The notes below the pieces were generated by a model. The model was not told the origin of the DNA. It was given only the letters and a program-made list of their open reading frames with translations, and did not search any database. From JBKCUA01 sp046318675 (lineage in GTDB: Bacteria > Pseudomonadota > Alphaproteobacteria > JAJTHO01), in NCBI GenBank assembly GCA_046318675.1, contig JBKCUA010000018.1, forward strand, positions 1 through 55,498: a DNA stretch of 55,498 bases, read 5' to 3'. Shown here piece after piece: positions 7,693-16,474 of this stretch. Position 1 is the stretch's first letter, and each line of letters begins with the position of its first letter. Made by a program: the position numbers and the translations under genes.

Positions 7693-8505
7693 TTGCCCAA
7701 AAACCAACAATGGCGTGGAAAGACAATACTAAACCAAAACGTTCTCTATGCCTTGACTATACTGCATTTTATCGTATACGGCATTCTGTCCCCTCCCGCC
7801 CTCGCCCAAGACGTTATCGCCCCGCCCCTGCGCCCGTGCAGTAAAGTCTCGCTCAACCAGCCCGTTCTTGTTGATACTGCCAGACCCGGCGTCTTCAGTG
7901 CCGATGGCATCGGCTATCGCCTCAGCCATTTGGACATCGCCCCGGCAGCACCATTGGAAAAAAGCCTGCGCCCGCCGCTGCTGCTCATCCCCACCCGGCG
8001 CACGGCGGATCATCAGGGTCTGTGCCCCGTGGACGTTTGGCATTTTAAAACTTGGGTGCAGGAAGACTTATTAGCGCACGGCTGGGCAAGGCTTAGCGAT
8101 CTGCCAACCCCACACCGCCGCCGCGAACGTCTAACTCAAGCCGAATACTCCGGGCGCGATAAAAACGCTTGGAAGCAAGGGGTTTTCCGCGTTCTAACCC
8201 CGGATACTGCGGCACCGTTTCTAAACAGCGTCATTGTGCTGGAGGGCACCACCGCCGCAATGGAACCACTGGGGCCAAAAACATTCCTCATTACCCTCAC
8301 CAACAATTCCCACACCGTCAAGGTGCTGCTCCGCCGTCGCCCCCGCAGTGATACTCCCCTGCCCATCGTGGGTAACCGCCTGGAAACCCGCGGGTATCTC
8401 TACTGGAACGAGGGTCTGCGCCTGTCGGTGCGGGAAGAGGCGTTAACGATGCTGACTGTCCCAGCCTTGCCTAACGCGTCAACATCCCCCATAACATCGC
8501 CATGA
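7693..8505 (+). CDS. exported thermonuclease-like (SNase-related) protein, degenerate
   Basis: The 270-residue product starts with TTG and has a signal-like hydrophobic stretch (about residues 15-37) ending ALA-Q, so it is probably periplasmic. The middle part, with LLAHGWARL and a following AEYSGRDKNAWKQGVFRV, resembles the C-terminal half of staphylococcal-nuclease-like proteins. The last about 90 residues resemble the beta-rich tail of alphaproteobacterial SNase-family proteins (GNRLETRGYLYWNEGLRLSV). I cannot find a clear catalytic Arg/Asp/Glu set in the N-terminal half, so activity is doubtful. It overlaps lepA by 4 bases (ATGA). Confidence 0.55.
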   Translation: MPKNQQWRGKTILNQNVLYALTILHFIVYGILSPPALAQDVIAPPLRPCSKVSLNQPVLVDTARPGVFSADGIGYRLSHLDIAPAAPLEKSLRPPLLLIPTRRTADHQGLCPVDVWHFKTWVQEDLLAHGWARLSDLPTPHRRRERLTQAEYSGRDKNAWKQGVFRVLTPDTAAPFLNSVIVLEGTTAAMEPLGPKTFLITLTNNSHTVKVLLRRRPRSDTPLPIVGNRLETRGYLYWNEGLRLSVREEALTMLTVPALPNASTSPITSP

Positions 8506-10304
8506 CTGCTCCCGATCCTAAATATATCCGCAATTTTGCCATCATCGCCCATATTGATCATGGAAAGTCCACGCTGGCCGATCGTCTTATCCAGAGATGT
8601 GGCGCGGTTGAACTCCGGGATATGCAGGAACAAATACTTGATTCCATGGACATTGAGCGCGAACGCGGCATTACCATCAAGGCGGCTACGGTGCGCCTGC
8701 GCTATAAGGCTCAAGATGGCCAGACCTATATCCTCAACCTCATGGACACCCCGGGGCACGTTGATTTTGCCTATGAAGTCAGCCGATCCCTCGCCGCCTG
8801 CGAAGGCTCGCTTCTGGTGGTAGATGCCAGCCAAGGGGTGGAGGCGCAAACCCTCGCCAACGTCTATCAAGCCATTGATCAACATCATGAAATTATTCCA
8901 GTCATCAATAAGATTGACCTGCCCGCCGCCGAACCGGAACGGGTGCGCCAGCAGATTGAGGATGTTATCGGCATTGATGCCAGCGACGCGGTGCTGATTT
9001 CTGCCAAAACAGGCATCAATATTGACGGTGTGCTGGAAGCCCTCGTCGCCCGCCTGCCCGCGCCGCGAGTAATGGATCAGCCCTATGTTCAAGCTCTGCT
9101 GGTGGACAGCTGGTACGATGCCTATGTCGGGGTGATTGCCCTCGTGCGGGTGGTAAGCGGAGAGCTTCGCCCCGGCCAGAAAATCCGGATGTTGGCCACT
9201 GGTGCCGCCCACGTGATTGATAAGGTCGGCTATCTCACCCCCAAGCGCGTGGTGGCTGAGGCACTCTACCCCGGGGAAGTCGGCTTTATCATGGCAGGGA
9301 TCAAGACCATCGCCGATACACGGGTGGGGGATACTATTACCCTTGATGCCAAGCCCTGCCCCACCGCTCTGCCGGGGTTTAAGCCCGCCCTGCCGGTGGT
9401 TTTCTGCGGCCTGTTTCCCATGGATGCGGCGGATTTTGAGGCGTTGCGTGATGCCTTGGGCAAACTTGCCCTCAATGACGCCAGTTTCGTGTATGAACCG
9501 GACAGCTCCGCCGCCCTTGGCCACGGGTTTCGTTGCGGCTGTCTGGGTTTATTGCACCTGGAGATCATTCAAGAACGTCTCGAGCGGGAATTTAACCTCA
9601 ACCTCATCACCACCGCCCCCAGCGTGGTGTACAAGATAAACCTGACCACGGGCGAACAGATGGAGCTGCACAACCCCGCCGATATGCCTGATCCCACCAA
9701 GATTGCCAATATTGAGGAGCCGTGGATCAAGGCCACCATCCTGGTGCCAGATACGTACCTCGGCGCGGTACTTGCCCTATGCAATGAACGGCGCGGTTTT
9801 CAAGAAAACCTGACCTACGTTGGCGGCCGGGCGATGGTAGTGTACAAGCTGCCCCTCAATGAGGCGATTTTTGATTTCTATGACCGCCTCAAGTCCCTGT
9901 CGCGGGGCTATGCCTCCTTTGATTACAGCCGCGACGGGTATCAAGAAGGCGATCTGGTCAAGTTGTCCATCCTCGTTAATGGCGAGGCGGTGGACGCCCT
10001 GTCCATGCTGGTGCACCGCAGCAGCGCGGAAACCAGAGGCCGCGCCGTGTGCGAACGCCTCAAAGACCTCATCCCCCAGCACCAATTCCAGATTCCCATT
10101 CAAGCCGCCATCGGTGCCCGGGTGGTGGCGCGGGAGACGGTCAAGGCTTTCCGCAAGGACGTTCTCGCCCGCTGCTATGGCGGCGACGTTACCCGCAAGC
10201 GTAAACTTCTTGAAAAACAAAAGGCCGGGAAGAAGAGAATGCGCCAGTTTGGCAGTGTGGAGATTCCACAGAGTGCGTTTATTGAGGTGTTGAGGGGAAA
10301 GTAA
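8502..10304 (+). CDS. lepA: elongation factor 4 (LepA)
   Basis: LepA is a ribosome-dependent GTPase, described as a back-translocase or biogenesis/stress factor. The 600-residue length is standard. G motifs are AHIDHGKST (16-24), RGITIK, DTPGH and NKIDLP. The C-terminal RKRKLLEKQKAGKKRMR block and the final VEIPQSAFIEVL are LepA-specific and exclude EF-G or TypA. It overlaps the preceding secreted protein by 4 bases and is followed with no gap by the SIR2-like gene. Confidence 0.98.
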   Translation: MTAPDPKYIRNFAIIAHIDHGKSTLADRLIQRCGAVELRDMQEQILDSMDIERERGITIKAATVRLRYKAQDGQTYILNLMDTPGHVDFAYEVSRSLAACEGSLLVVDASQGVEAQTLANVYQAIDQHHEIIPVINKIDLPAAEPERVRQQIEDVIGIDASDAVLISAKTGINIDGVLEALVARLPAPRVMDQPYVQALLVDSWYDAYVGVIALVRVVSGELRPGQKIRMLATGAAHVIDKVGYLTPKRVVAEALYPGEVGFIMAGIKTIADTRVGDTITLDAKPCPTALPGFKPALPVVFCGLFPMDAADFEALRDALGKLALNDASFVYEPDSSAALGHGFRCGCLGLLHLEIIQERLEREFNLNLITTAPSVVYKINLTTGEQMELHNPADMPDPTKIANIEEPWIKATILVPDTYLGAVLALCNERRGFQENLTYVGGRAMVVYKLPLNEAIFDFYDRLKSLSRGYASFDYSRDGYQEGDLVKLSILVNGEAVDALSMLVHRSSAETRGRAVCERLKDLIPQHQFQIPIQAAIGARVVARETVKAFRKDVLARCYGGDVTRKRKLLEKQKAGKKRMRQFGSVEIPQSAFIEVLRGK

Positions 10305-11438
10305 ATGCTAAAAAATAAGACCACCCTAATTTTAGGTGCCGGAGCTAGTTATCATTATGGTTTTCCAACGGGGGAAACATTGATTCGGGAGGTATGTGAA
10401 GAAGCTAAAAAATTTATCAATCTCATTGAAGCGAGTAAAATCCCACAACACCCATTCGCCAATAATTTCACTTTTCAATGTTTTTCAAACATCTATCATG
10501 GGGACACTTCACCACTTCCGGGCGGACATTATAAGCACGATGAACGCCGAAACAAAGCTGCCGTCCTTCAACAAGAAATATCCACTATTTCCGAAAAAAT
10601 AATATCCTTAGACCCTTTGAATATTGACACATTTTTGCGTGATCAGCCAAGTCTGCAAAAAATAGGAACTTTTTTAATTACTCTGGTTTTATTAAAATGC
10701 GAATCTAAATGTAAAAAAGTTCCCGAAAAAGATTACACGCAGAAAAAATCCAACAATCCTGATACAGAGCTTGGGCACTGGTATCGGTTTCTTCTTCATG
10801 TTTTGACTACTTGTGATGATACCCAAGCCTTAAAGAATATTTTTTTAAACGACCAAAAGCTATCCATTATCACCTTTAATTATGATGTTTCTTTAGAATA
10901 TCATCTTTATAACAGCCTAAAAAAAATAGAAAAATTTCAAGATGTCGCGGCCTCTTTCATGAAAAACTTTTCAGAAAAGTGTATTTTTCATGTTTATGGG
11001 GCTTTACATACTATTCAATGGGATGCTGAAGATCCCTTTAGTGATTTTGGGACTCCTTACTTAAGTAATAATAATGATGATGATTTTAAGAAAAAAATAC
11101 AGCTCGCCGTTAAATGCAGTAAAAACATCCAAACTATTTACGCCAATAAAGAAAATCCTCAAAAAGAACAAATTGTCGAAACCATCAGGAATACTAAAGA
11201 TTTATTTATTCTGGGCTTTGGATTTGATGATCGCAACATCACAGAATTGAGCGGAACATCCAAAAATCACGATCATGGATTGCGGGAGGCTCTTACCAGA
11301 AATAATGACCAAAGAGTGTTCATGACCAACTACAATGAGAGCAAACGCATCGAAAATAAAATTGACAGAAAAAATAACCGCGTTGTGTCACCAAAAAATG
11401 TTTACAATGCTTTGATGCATGATTTTAATTTCATTTAA
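10305..11438 (+). CDS. SIR2-like domain protein, probable phage-defence NADase
   Basis: The 377-residue product has a SIR2-type Rossmann start TLILGAGASYHYGFPTG (GAGAS at 11-15). It continues with NIDTFL (106-111), ITFNYD (189-194), HVYGALH (229-235), where His is the likely catalytic base, and LFILGFGFDD (300-309). This order is seen in SIR2-like (SIR2_2-type) proteins of anti-phage systems, many of which consume NAD+ on infection. The ATG abuts the lepA stop and GAGGGGAAAG gives a binding site. The gene is far more AT-rich and Lys/Asn-rich than its neighbours, suggesting acquisition by transfer. No partner (Argonaute, HerA, ThsA-type sensor) is adjacent. Defence function is inferred. Confidence 0.75.
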   Translation: MLKNKTTLILGAGASYHYGFPTGETLIREVCEEAKKFINLIEASKIPQHPFANNFTFQCFSNIYHGDTSPLPGGHYKHDERRNKAAVLQQEISTISEKIISLDPLNIDTFLRDQPSLQKIGTFLITLVLLKCESKCKKVPEKDYTQKKSNNPDTELGHWYRFLLHVLTTCDDTQALKNIFLNDQKLSIITFNYDVSLEYHLYNSLKKIEKFQDVAASFMKNFSEKCIFHVYGALHTIQWDAEDPFSDFGTPYLSNNNDDDFKKKIQLAVKCSKNIQTIYANKENPQKEQIVETIRNTKDLFILGFGFDDRNITELSGTSKNHDHGLREALTRNNDQRVFMTNYNESKRIENKIDRKNNRVVSPKNVYNALMHDFNFI

Positions 11439-11461
11439 TGCAAGAAGGCACCTGACTCAAA

Positions 11462-12700
11462 ATGCCCGTGCATACATCCCCAACCCCGCCCCGCCTAGCT
11501 ATATTCGTCAAAAGCTGGCCACGGTTGTCGGAGACGTTTATTGCCCAAGAGCTTTTCGCGTTGCAGGAGCGCGGCGTACCCTTTGTCATCGTCCGCCTGC
11601 GCCGGCCCCATGATACCCGCTGCCACCCCCTGCATGCCGCCATCACCGCCCCGGTGATCGATGTGCCGGAATACCTCCATGATGATCCGTGGGGGGTGTT
11701 GGCGGCTCTTGGCCGTGCAGAGCGTTTTCGCACTAAGCAACTGGTGCACCTGTTGCCGTTGGTGGGTAAAGCGTTGATACGAAAACAGGATCGCGCCACA
11801 CTACGCCGGATGGGGCAAGCCTTGGTAGCTGCAAGCCTCCTGCCCCCCAGCATTACCGGGGTATATGCCCATTTCCTCCATAGTCCGGCCACGGTGGCCT
11901 GGTACACTGCCCGGCTGCTGGGCGTGCCGTGGGCAGCCTCGGCCCACGCCAAGGATATTTACACCACCGCCCCCGAAGAACTGCAGGAAAAGCTAAAAGC
12001 TGCCACTTGGGTGACAACCTGCACAGCGCAGAACAAAGCCTATCTTGATCGCTTGGCGCCAACGGGACGGGTACACCTGAACTACCACGGCCTTGATCTG
12101 GGGAAGTTTCCGCCGCCACCGCCACGCCTTGATGAGCCGGCCACGCCGCTGCACATCGTCTCTATTGGCCGCGTGGTGGCGAAGAAAGGCATCGACGATA
12201 CTTTGCGGGCACTTGCCGGGCTACCGGAAGATATTCAATGGAAATTCAGCCATCTTGGCGGCGGTGATAGTGGCCCTTACCGCGTCCTAGCGGAGAATCT
12301 TGGGATCACCAAAAAAATCGCCTGGCTGGGCAGTGGCGACAGCACCGATGTCCTGAACCTTCTGCGTTCGGCAGATATTTTTATTCTTGCCAGCCGCCCA
12401 ACAGAGGACGGGGATCAGGACGGCCTGCCCAACGTCCTCCTGGAAGCGGGCAGCCAGAATCTCCCGGTGGTCAGCACCACCGCTGGCGCAATTCCGGAGC
12501 TGATCCTTTCGGGCACCCACGGCCTGCTCACCGCGCCGGGGGATGTGCCGGAATTGACCACGGCCTTGATGCAACTAGCTACCGATGCCCCCTTACGCCA
12601 ACGCTACGGTGAAGCTCTAGGCGCACGGGTACGCAGCGATTTTAGCCATACCCACCACATCCCGCCGTTGCTGGACTTACTGGAAACCTTGGGGGCATGA
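11462..12700 (+). CDS. glycosyltransferase, GT4 family
   Basis: The 412-residue product has a two-domain GT-B layout. The N-terminal acceptor half starts FVKSWPRLSETFIAQEL, a motif of exopolysaccharide and sugar transferases. The donor half has SIGRVVAKKGIDDTLRAL, then LGGGDSGP and the EX7E-type signature GLPNVLLEAGSQNLPVV. It probably transfers a nucleotide-activated sugar to a cell-surface glycan or lipid; substrates cannot be read from sequence. It overlaps the next glycosyltransferase by 4 bases, so the two likely act in one pathway. Confidence 0.85.
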   Translation: MPVHTSPTPPRLAIFVKSWPRLSETFIAQELFALQERGVPFVIVRLRRPHDTRCHPLHAAITAPVIDVPEYLHDDPWGVLAALGRAERFRTKQLVHLLPLVGKALIRKQDRATLRRMGQALVAASLLPPSITGVYAHFLHSPATVAWYTARLLGVPWAASAHAKDIYTTAPEELQEKLKAATWVTTCTAQNKAYLDRLAPTGRVHLNYHGLDLGKFPPPPPRLDEPATPLHIVSIGRVVAKKGIDDTLRALAGLPEDIQWKFSHLGGGDSGPYRVLAENLGITKKIAWLGSGDSTDVLNLLRSADIFILASRPTEDGDQDGLPNVLLEAGSQNLPVVSTTAGAIPELILSGTHGLLTAPGDVPELTTALMQLATDAPLRQRYGEALGARVRSDFSHTHHIPPLLDLLETLGA

Positions 12701-13749
12701 GCGTTGCTTTTTACGCGCCGCTGAAAGCCCCGGATCACCCCGTACCGTCGGGGGATCGACAGATAGCCCGCTTGCTGCTCAAGGCGTTGTCTCACGCCGG
12801 GCTGAATCCCGTGGTGGCCTCACCCCTGCGCCTGTTTGAAGACATGGGGGATGCAGCGGCGCGGGGGCATCTGGAGGCCTTGGCCGCCGCCGAAGCCAAC
12901 CGCCTGCTACAAGGGCCACGCTTTACTGCCTGGATCACCTACCACCACTACCACAAAGCACCGGATTTTCTGGGTGAAGCTGTAACCACGGCAATGGGCA
13001 TTCCTTATATTCTCATTGAGGCCAGCCTGAACCCCAAGCACCACCACACCCCCTGGGGTCAGGCGGCGGCACGGATCATCGGGCGGGCGGATGCGGTGCT
13101 GCAATTCAACCCCAAGGATATTGCAGGCGTTGCGCCGTTTCTGCGTGCTGGAGTAGTACAAACACCGCTGCCACTGTTTCTCGACACGGCCTTGTACCCC
13201 AAAACAGCAACGCCGGGGGCGGAAGGGCGGCTGATCGCCGTGGGGATGCTGCGGGAGGGGGACAAGCTGGCCTCCTACCGCGTTTTGGCACAAGCACTGG
13301 CAACGGTGAGGGCACCATGGACGCTGACCATTGTCGGTGACGGTGCGGCCCGCGGCCAGGTAGAGACGTTGTTCGGGTTTGCCCCTGATAAGGTGCAGTT
13401 TATCGGGCTGGTGGAGCCTGACGCAATACCGGGATTACTGGCGCACCATGATCTGTTCGTCTGGCCCGCCGTCAATGAGGCTCTGGGGGTGAGTTTGCTG
13501 GAGGCTAGTGCCGCTGGCCTGCCCGTGTTGGCCGGGTTTTCCCCCGGTGTAGCCACGATTATTGAGGATGGGGTTACGGGTGTGCTTGTGCCTCAAAACG
13601 ACCCTGAGGCGTTTGCCGCCGCGTTGCAGGAATTATTGGATAATCCCATGCGCCTGGCGTCTCTTGGAGCCGCCGGACGAGCAAAAGTGCAGCAAGAGCA
13701 CGGGATTGCCGCAGCGGCGGAGGGGGTTAGAGCCGTGTTATTTTTTTAG
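12697..13749 (+). CDS. glycosyltransferase, GT4 family
   Basis: The 350-residue product opens FYAPLKAPDHPVPSGDRQIAR, a substrate-side motif typical of one GT4 subgroup. Its donor half carries IAVGMLREGDKL, TIVGDGAARGQVE, IPGLLAHHDLFVWPAVNEALGVSLLEA (EX7E equivalent) and a C-terminal AAALQELLDNP. Start and upstream stop share ATGA. High GC contrasts with the AT-rich SIR2-like gene, so the glycosyltransferases may be resident. Sugar and acceptor are unknown. Confidence 0.83.
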   Translation: MSVAFYAPLKAPDHPVPSGDRQIARLLLKALSHAGLNPVVASPLRLFEDMGDAAARGHLEALAAAEANRLLQGPRFTAWITYHHYHKAPDFLGEAVTTAMGIPYILIEASLNPKHHHTPWGQAAARIIGRADAVLQFNPKDIAGVAPFLRAGVVQTPLPLFLDTALYPKTATPGAEGRLIAVGMLREGDKLASYRVLAQALATVRAPWTLTIVGDGAARGQVETLFGFAPDKVQFIGLVEPDAIPGLLAHHDLFVWPAVNEALGVSLLEASAAGLPVLAGFSPGVATIIEDGVTGVLVPQNDPEAFAAALQELLDNPMRLASLGAAGRAKVQQEHGIAAAAEGVRAVLFF

Positions 13750-13759
13750 TCCAATATTA

Positions 13760-14035
13760 TCATCTAAGGTATAGAATAAACGGAGCCTTTATTAGACGGT
13801 ACAAAAAACCTACAAGCCATGTAATACAAAAAGCTCCTAAAGCCACTCCCAAAGAACCCAAAGGTGTATTTGTATCTGGAAAACTGATTGATTGACCATC
13901 ATTCAACCAGCGTTGACTAATAAATGTAAAAGCCCAAATAAAAAAGGGAATACCAAAAAGCCACTGCCAATCATTAGCAAAAGAGCAGGTCTTTTTGGCA
14001 GCTTCATAAATACAGCGATAATAAAATTTAAGCAC
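13760..14035 (-). CDS. possible small membrane protein, unknown
   Basis: A 91-residue minus-strand frame with GTG start and AGGGA about 7 bases upstream. It contains two hydrophobic stretches (roughly residues 25-43 and 60-83) separated by a polar loop, as expected for a small inner-membrane protein. I recognise no family. It is the only plausible gene in the 386-base stretch 13750-14135, which is AT-rich and otherwise empty. A plus-strand frame over the same bases (13892-14104) looks less protein-like. Confidence 0.4.
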   Translation of the reverse strand: MLKFYYRCIYEAAKKTCSFANDWQWLFGIPFFIWAFTFISQRWLNDGQSISFPDTNTPLGSLGVALGAFCITWLVGFLYRLIKAPFILYLR

Positions 14036-14171
14036 AATACATCCCTGCTACAAAAAATGGCCTCATTCCCTCATTTGCGTCAAGAAGATAGTTACCAAAT
14101 ATAATTCCCTAGGTTCTCAGAATATCCTAAAACCCATGCACGCTCTCCACCCTTATGCTACACAGTCACCC

Positions 14172-15695
14172 ATGCTCAACGCCTCACCATTTTTTGTCAC
14201 CACCCCCATTTATTACGTCAACGACAAGCCCCATATCGGCCACGCGTACACCACCATTGCCGCCGATGTGGTGGCGCGGACGCTGCGGCTGGAGGGGCGG
14301 CAGGTGCTGTTTTTGACGGGCACCGATGAGCACGGCCAAAAAGTAGAGCAAGCCGCCGCCAAGGCCGGGGTAAGCCCACAGGAATTTACCGATCGTGTCT
14401 CCAAAAACTTCCGCGACCTAACAAAGCACCTGAACATCAGCAACGATCAATTTATCCGCACAACGGAAGCACGCCACAAAGCGGCGTGCCAAGCTCTCTG
14501 GCAACGTCTTGCCGACAACAAACAGATTTATCTTGGCAGCTACGCAGGATGGTACGCCGTCCGAGATGAAGCCTATTATCAGGAAAGCGAACTGGTGGAC
14601 GGCAAAGCCCCCACCGGGGCGCCAGTGGAATGGGTCGAGGAGCCAAGCTATTTCTTTCGTTTATCGGACTTCGGCGATAAACTTCTGAAATTTTATGAGG
14701 ACAATCCGGATTTTATTGCTCCGGCATCCCGGCGCAATGAAGTCATGCGGTTTGTTGAGGGCGGCCTCAAAGACCTCTCCATTTCCCGAACGACGTTTCG
14801 TTGGGGGGTGCCCGTGCCAGGGGATGAACAACATATTATGTATGTGTGGCTGGATGCTTTAACCAACTACCTCACAGCGGTTGGATTCCCTGAGCAAACA
14901 AAAGATTACAAGACATTCTGGCCGGCCTCCTTGCACCTTGTCGGCAAGGATATTGTCCGCTTTCATGCGGTGTACTGGCCAGCGTTTTTGATGGCGGCGG
15001 GGTTACCCGTATGCAAACGGGTGTTTGCCCACGGCTGGTGGACGAATAATGGCGAGAAAATCTCCAAATCTCTTGGTAATGTTATTGATCCACTTGATAT
15101 TATCAATCGATATAGCGTTGATGCTTTCCGGTATTTTTTGCTTCGGGAAGTATCCTTCGGCAGCGATGGTGATTTTTCTGAAGCCGCGTTGCAACGTCGC
15201 CTTCACGGCGAACTGGCCGACGCGTTTGGCAATCTTGCCCAGCGGGTTATTGCTTTTATCTGGAAGAACCTTGGCGGCAAAGTTCCTGTCTCTGGTTTAC
15301 GCACCAGTGAGGACACCGCCCTGCTCACCCAAGTACGGACATTACCGGACATCATGCGGGACGCCGCCGAAAACCAAACTTTCCACAAAGCCTTAGAGAC
15401 TTTCATGGCCGCCGTCACCGCCGCTAACGTGTACGTGGATCACGCCGCGCCGTGGAGCTTGCGCAAAACCGATCCCGCCCGTATGGGCACGGTGCTTGTC
15501 ACGTTGCTTGAAGCCCTGCGGGGTTTAGCCATTAGTATTCAACCTGTCACCCCAACACTGGCCGGAGCCATGCTGGATCAGCTGGGTATTCCGGTCACAG
15601 AACGCTTGTTCGTTCATGCAACCAGCGATTTTTATCAAGAACAAAACATTGTACTGCAGCAGCCCATCCCATTAGTACGAAAAGTAGAAACCTGA
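14172..15695 (+). CDS. metG: methionyl-tRNA synthetase
   Basis: MetG charges tRNA-Met for elongation and initiation. With the ATG at 14172 the product is 507 residues and conservation starts at once (FFVTTPIYYVNDKPHIGHAYT; HIGH at 21-24). An upstream ATG at 14136 adds 12 residues of no obvious value; neither start has a clear ribosome binding site. The KMSKS loop reads KISKS (296-300) and FxAHGWWTxxGEK precedes it. There is no C-terminal EMAP/Trbp111 domain, as is usual in alphaproteobacteria. Its stop shares TGATG with tatD. Confidence 0.96.
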   Translation: MLNASPFFVTTPIYYVNDKPHIGHAYTTIAADVVARTLRLEGRQVLFLTGTDEHGQKVEQAAAKAGVSPQEFTDRVSKNFRDLTKHLNISNDQFIRTTEARHKAACQALWQRLADNKQIYLGSYAGWYAVRDEAYYQESELVDGKAPTGAPVEWVEEPSYFFRLSDFGDKLLKFYEDNPDFIAPASRRNEVMRFVEGGLKDLSISRTTFRWGVPVPGDEQHIMYVWLDALTNYLTAVGFPEQTKDYKTFWPASLHLVGKDIVRFHAVYWPAFLMAAGLPVCKRVFAHGWWTNNGEKISKSLGNVIDPLDIINRYSVDAFRYFLLREVSFGSDGDFSEAALQRRLHGELADAFGNLAQRVIAFIWKNLGGKVPVSGLRTSEDTALLTQVRTLPDIMRDAAENQTFHKALETFMAAVTAANVYVDHAAPWSLRKTDPARMGTVLVTLLEALRGLAISIQPVTPTLAGAMLDQLGIPVTERLFVHATSDFYQEQNIVLQQPIPLVRKVET

Positions 15696-16474
15696 TGCTC
15701 ATTGACACCCATTGTCACCTTGATTTTCCTGACTTTGATGACGATCGGGTGGAAGTTGTTGCCCGCGCCAAGGCCGCCGGGGTAGAGCAATTTATAGCTA
15801 TTGCCACCAAAACCGCGACGGCGGATAGGGTCATTGCTGCCGCCTTACCGTTCCCAGAAGCGTTCTGGAGCGTTGGTGTCCATCCCTGTCATGTCCGTGA
15901 GGGTCTTTTTTCCCTCGATGATCTCTGCACTCGCGCCGCGCACTCGCGCTGCGTCGGCCTCGGCGAAACAGGGCTTGATTACTACCATCCTTCCGATGAT
16001 GCCGAAAAATCCCTCCAGCGGCAAAGTTTTCGCACCCATATAGAGGCCGCCCAGCGCACTGGCCTTCCGGTTATTGTCCACAGCCGAAATGCCGAAGCCG
16101 ACACCTTGGGTTTGTTGCAAGAGATGCTGGACACTGCGCCCTTTGCTTTTGTTATTCACTGCTTTACAGGGACAATGGCCTTTGCAAAAGCTGTTCTTGC
16201 CTTGGGCGGGTATATCTCCATCCCCGGCATTGTGACATTCAAAAATGCCAAGGATGTGCAGGAAGTTGCCGCGAGTGTGCCCTTAGAACGATTGGTGATT
16301 GAAACCGACGCACCATACCTTGCCCCCGTCCCGCACCGAGGTCAACGTAATGAAATTGCCTTCGTTGCCGACACGGCCAAAGCCGTGGCCGCGCTGCGTG
16401 GCATCAGTATTGATAAACTTGCTCACGCTACCACCGCCAACGCCCAACGTCTGTTCTCAAAAATGGCGGCATGA
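15695..16474 (+). CDS. tatD: TatD-family metal-dependent deoxyribonuclease
   Basis: TatD-family amidohydrolase-fold enzymes have 3'-5' exonuclease activity and are linked to DNA repair or quality control. The 259-residue product has the metal site DTHCHLDF at its start, GLGETGLDYY, VIHSRNAEADT, FVIHCFTGT and ETDAPYLAPVPHRG. metG-tatD-metallo-beta-lactamase is a conserved gene string in many proteobacteria and here each pair overlaps by 1 to 4 bases. Confidence 0.93.
   Translation: MLIDTHCHLDFPDFDDDRVEVVARAKAAGVEQFIAIATKTATADRVIAAALPFPEAFWSVGVHPCHVREGLFSLDDLCTRAAHSRCVGLGETGLDYYHPSDDAEKSLQRQSFRTHIEAAQRTGLPVIVHSRNAEADTLGLLQEMLDTAPFAFVIHCFTGTMAFAKAVLALGGYISIPGIVTFKNAKDVQEVAASVPLERLVIETDAPYLAPVPHRGQRNEIAFVADTAKAVAALRGISIDKLAHATTANAQRLFSKMAA

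Noticed and set aside
8400..9524. 374-codon minus-strand frame over lepA
   Set aside because: Antisense shadow of lepA; Gly/His/Asn-rich product and no start signal.
13892..14104. Plus-strand 70-codon frame
   Set aside because: Lys/Ser-rich without domain character; the opposite strand frame has coherent membrane segments.
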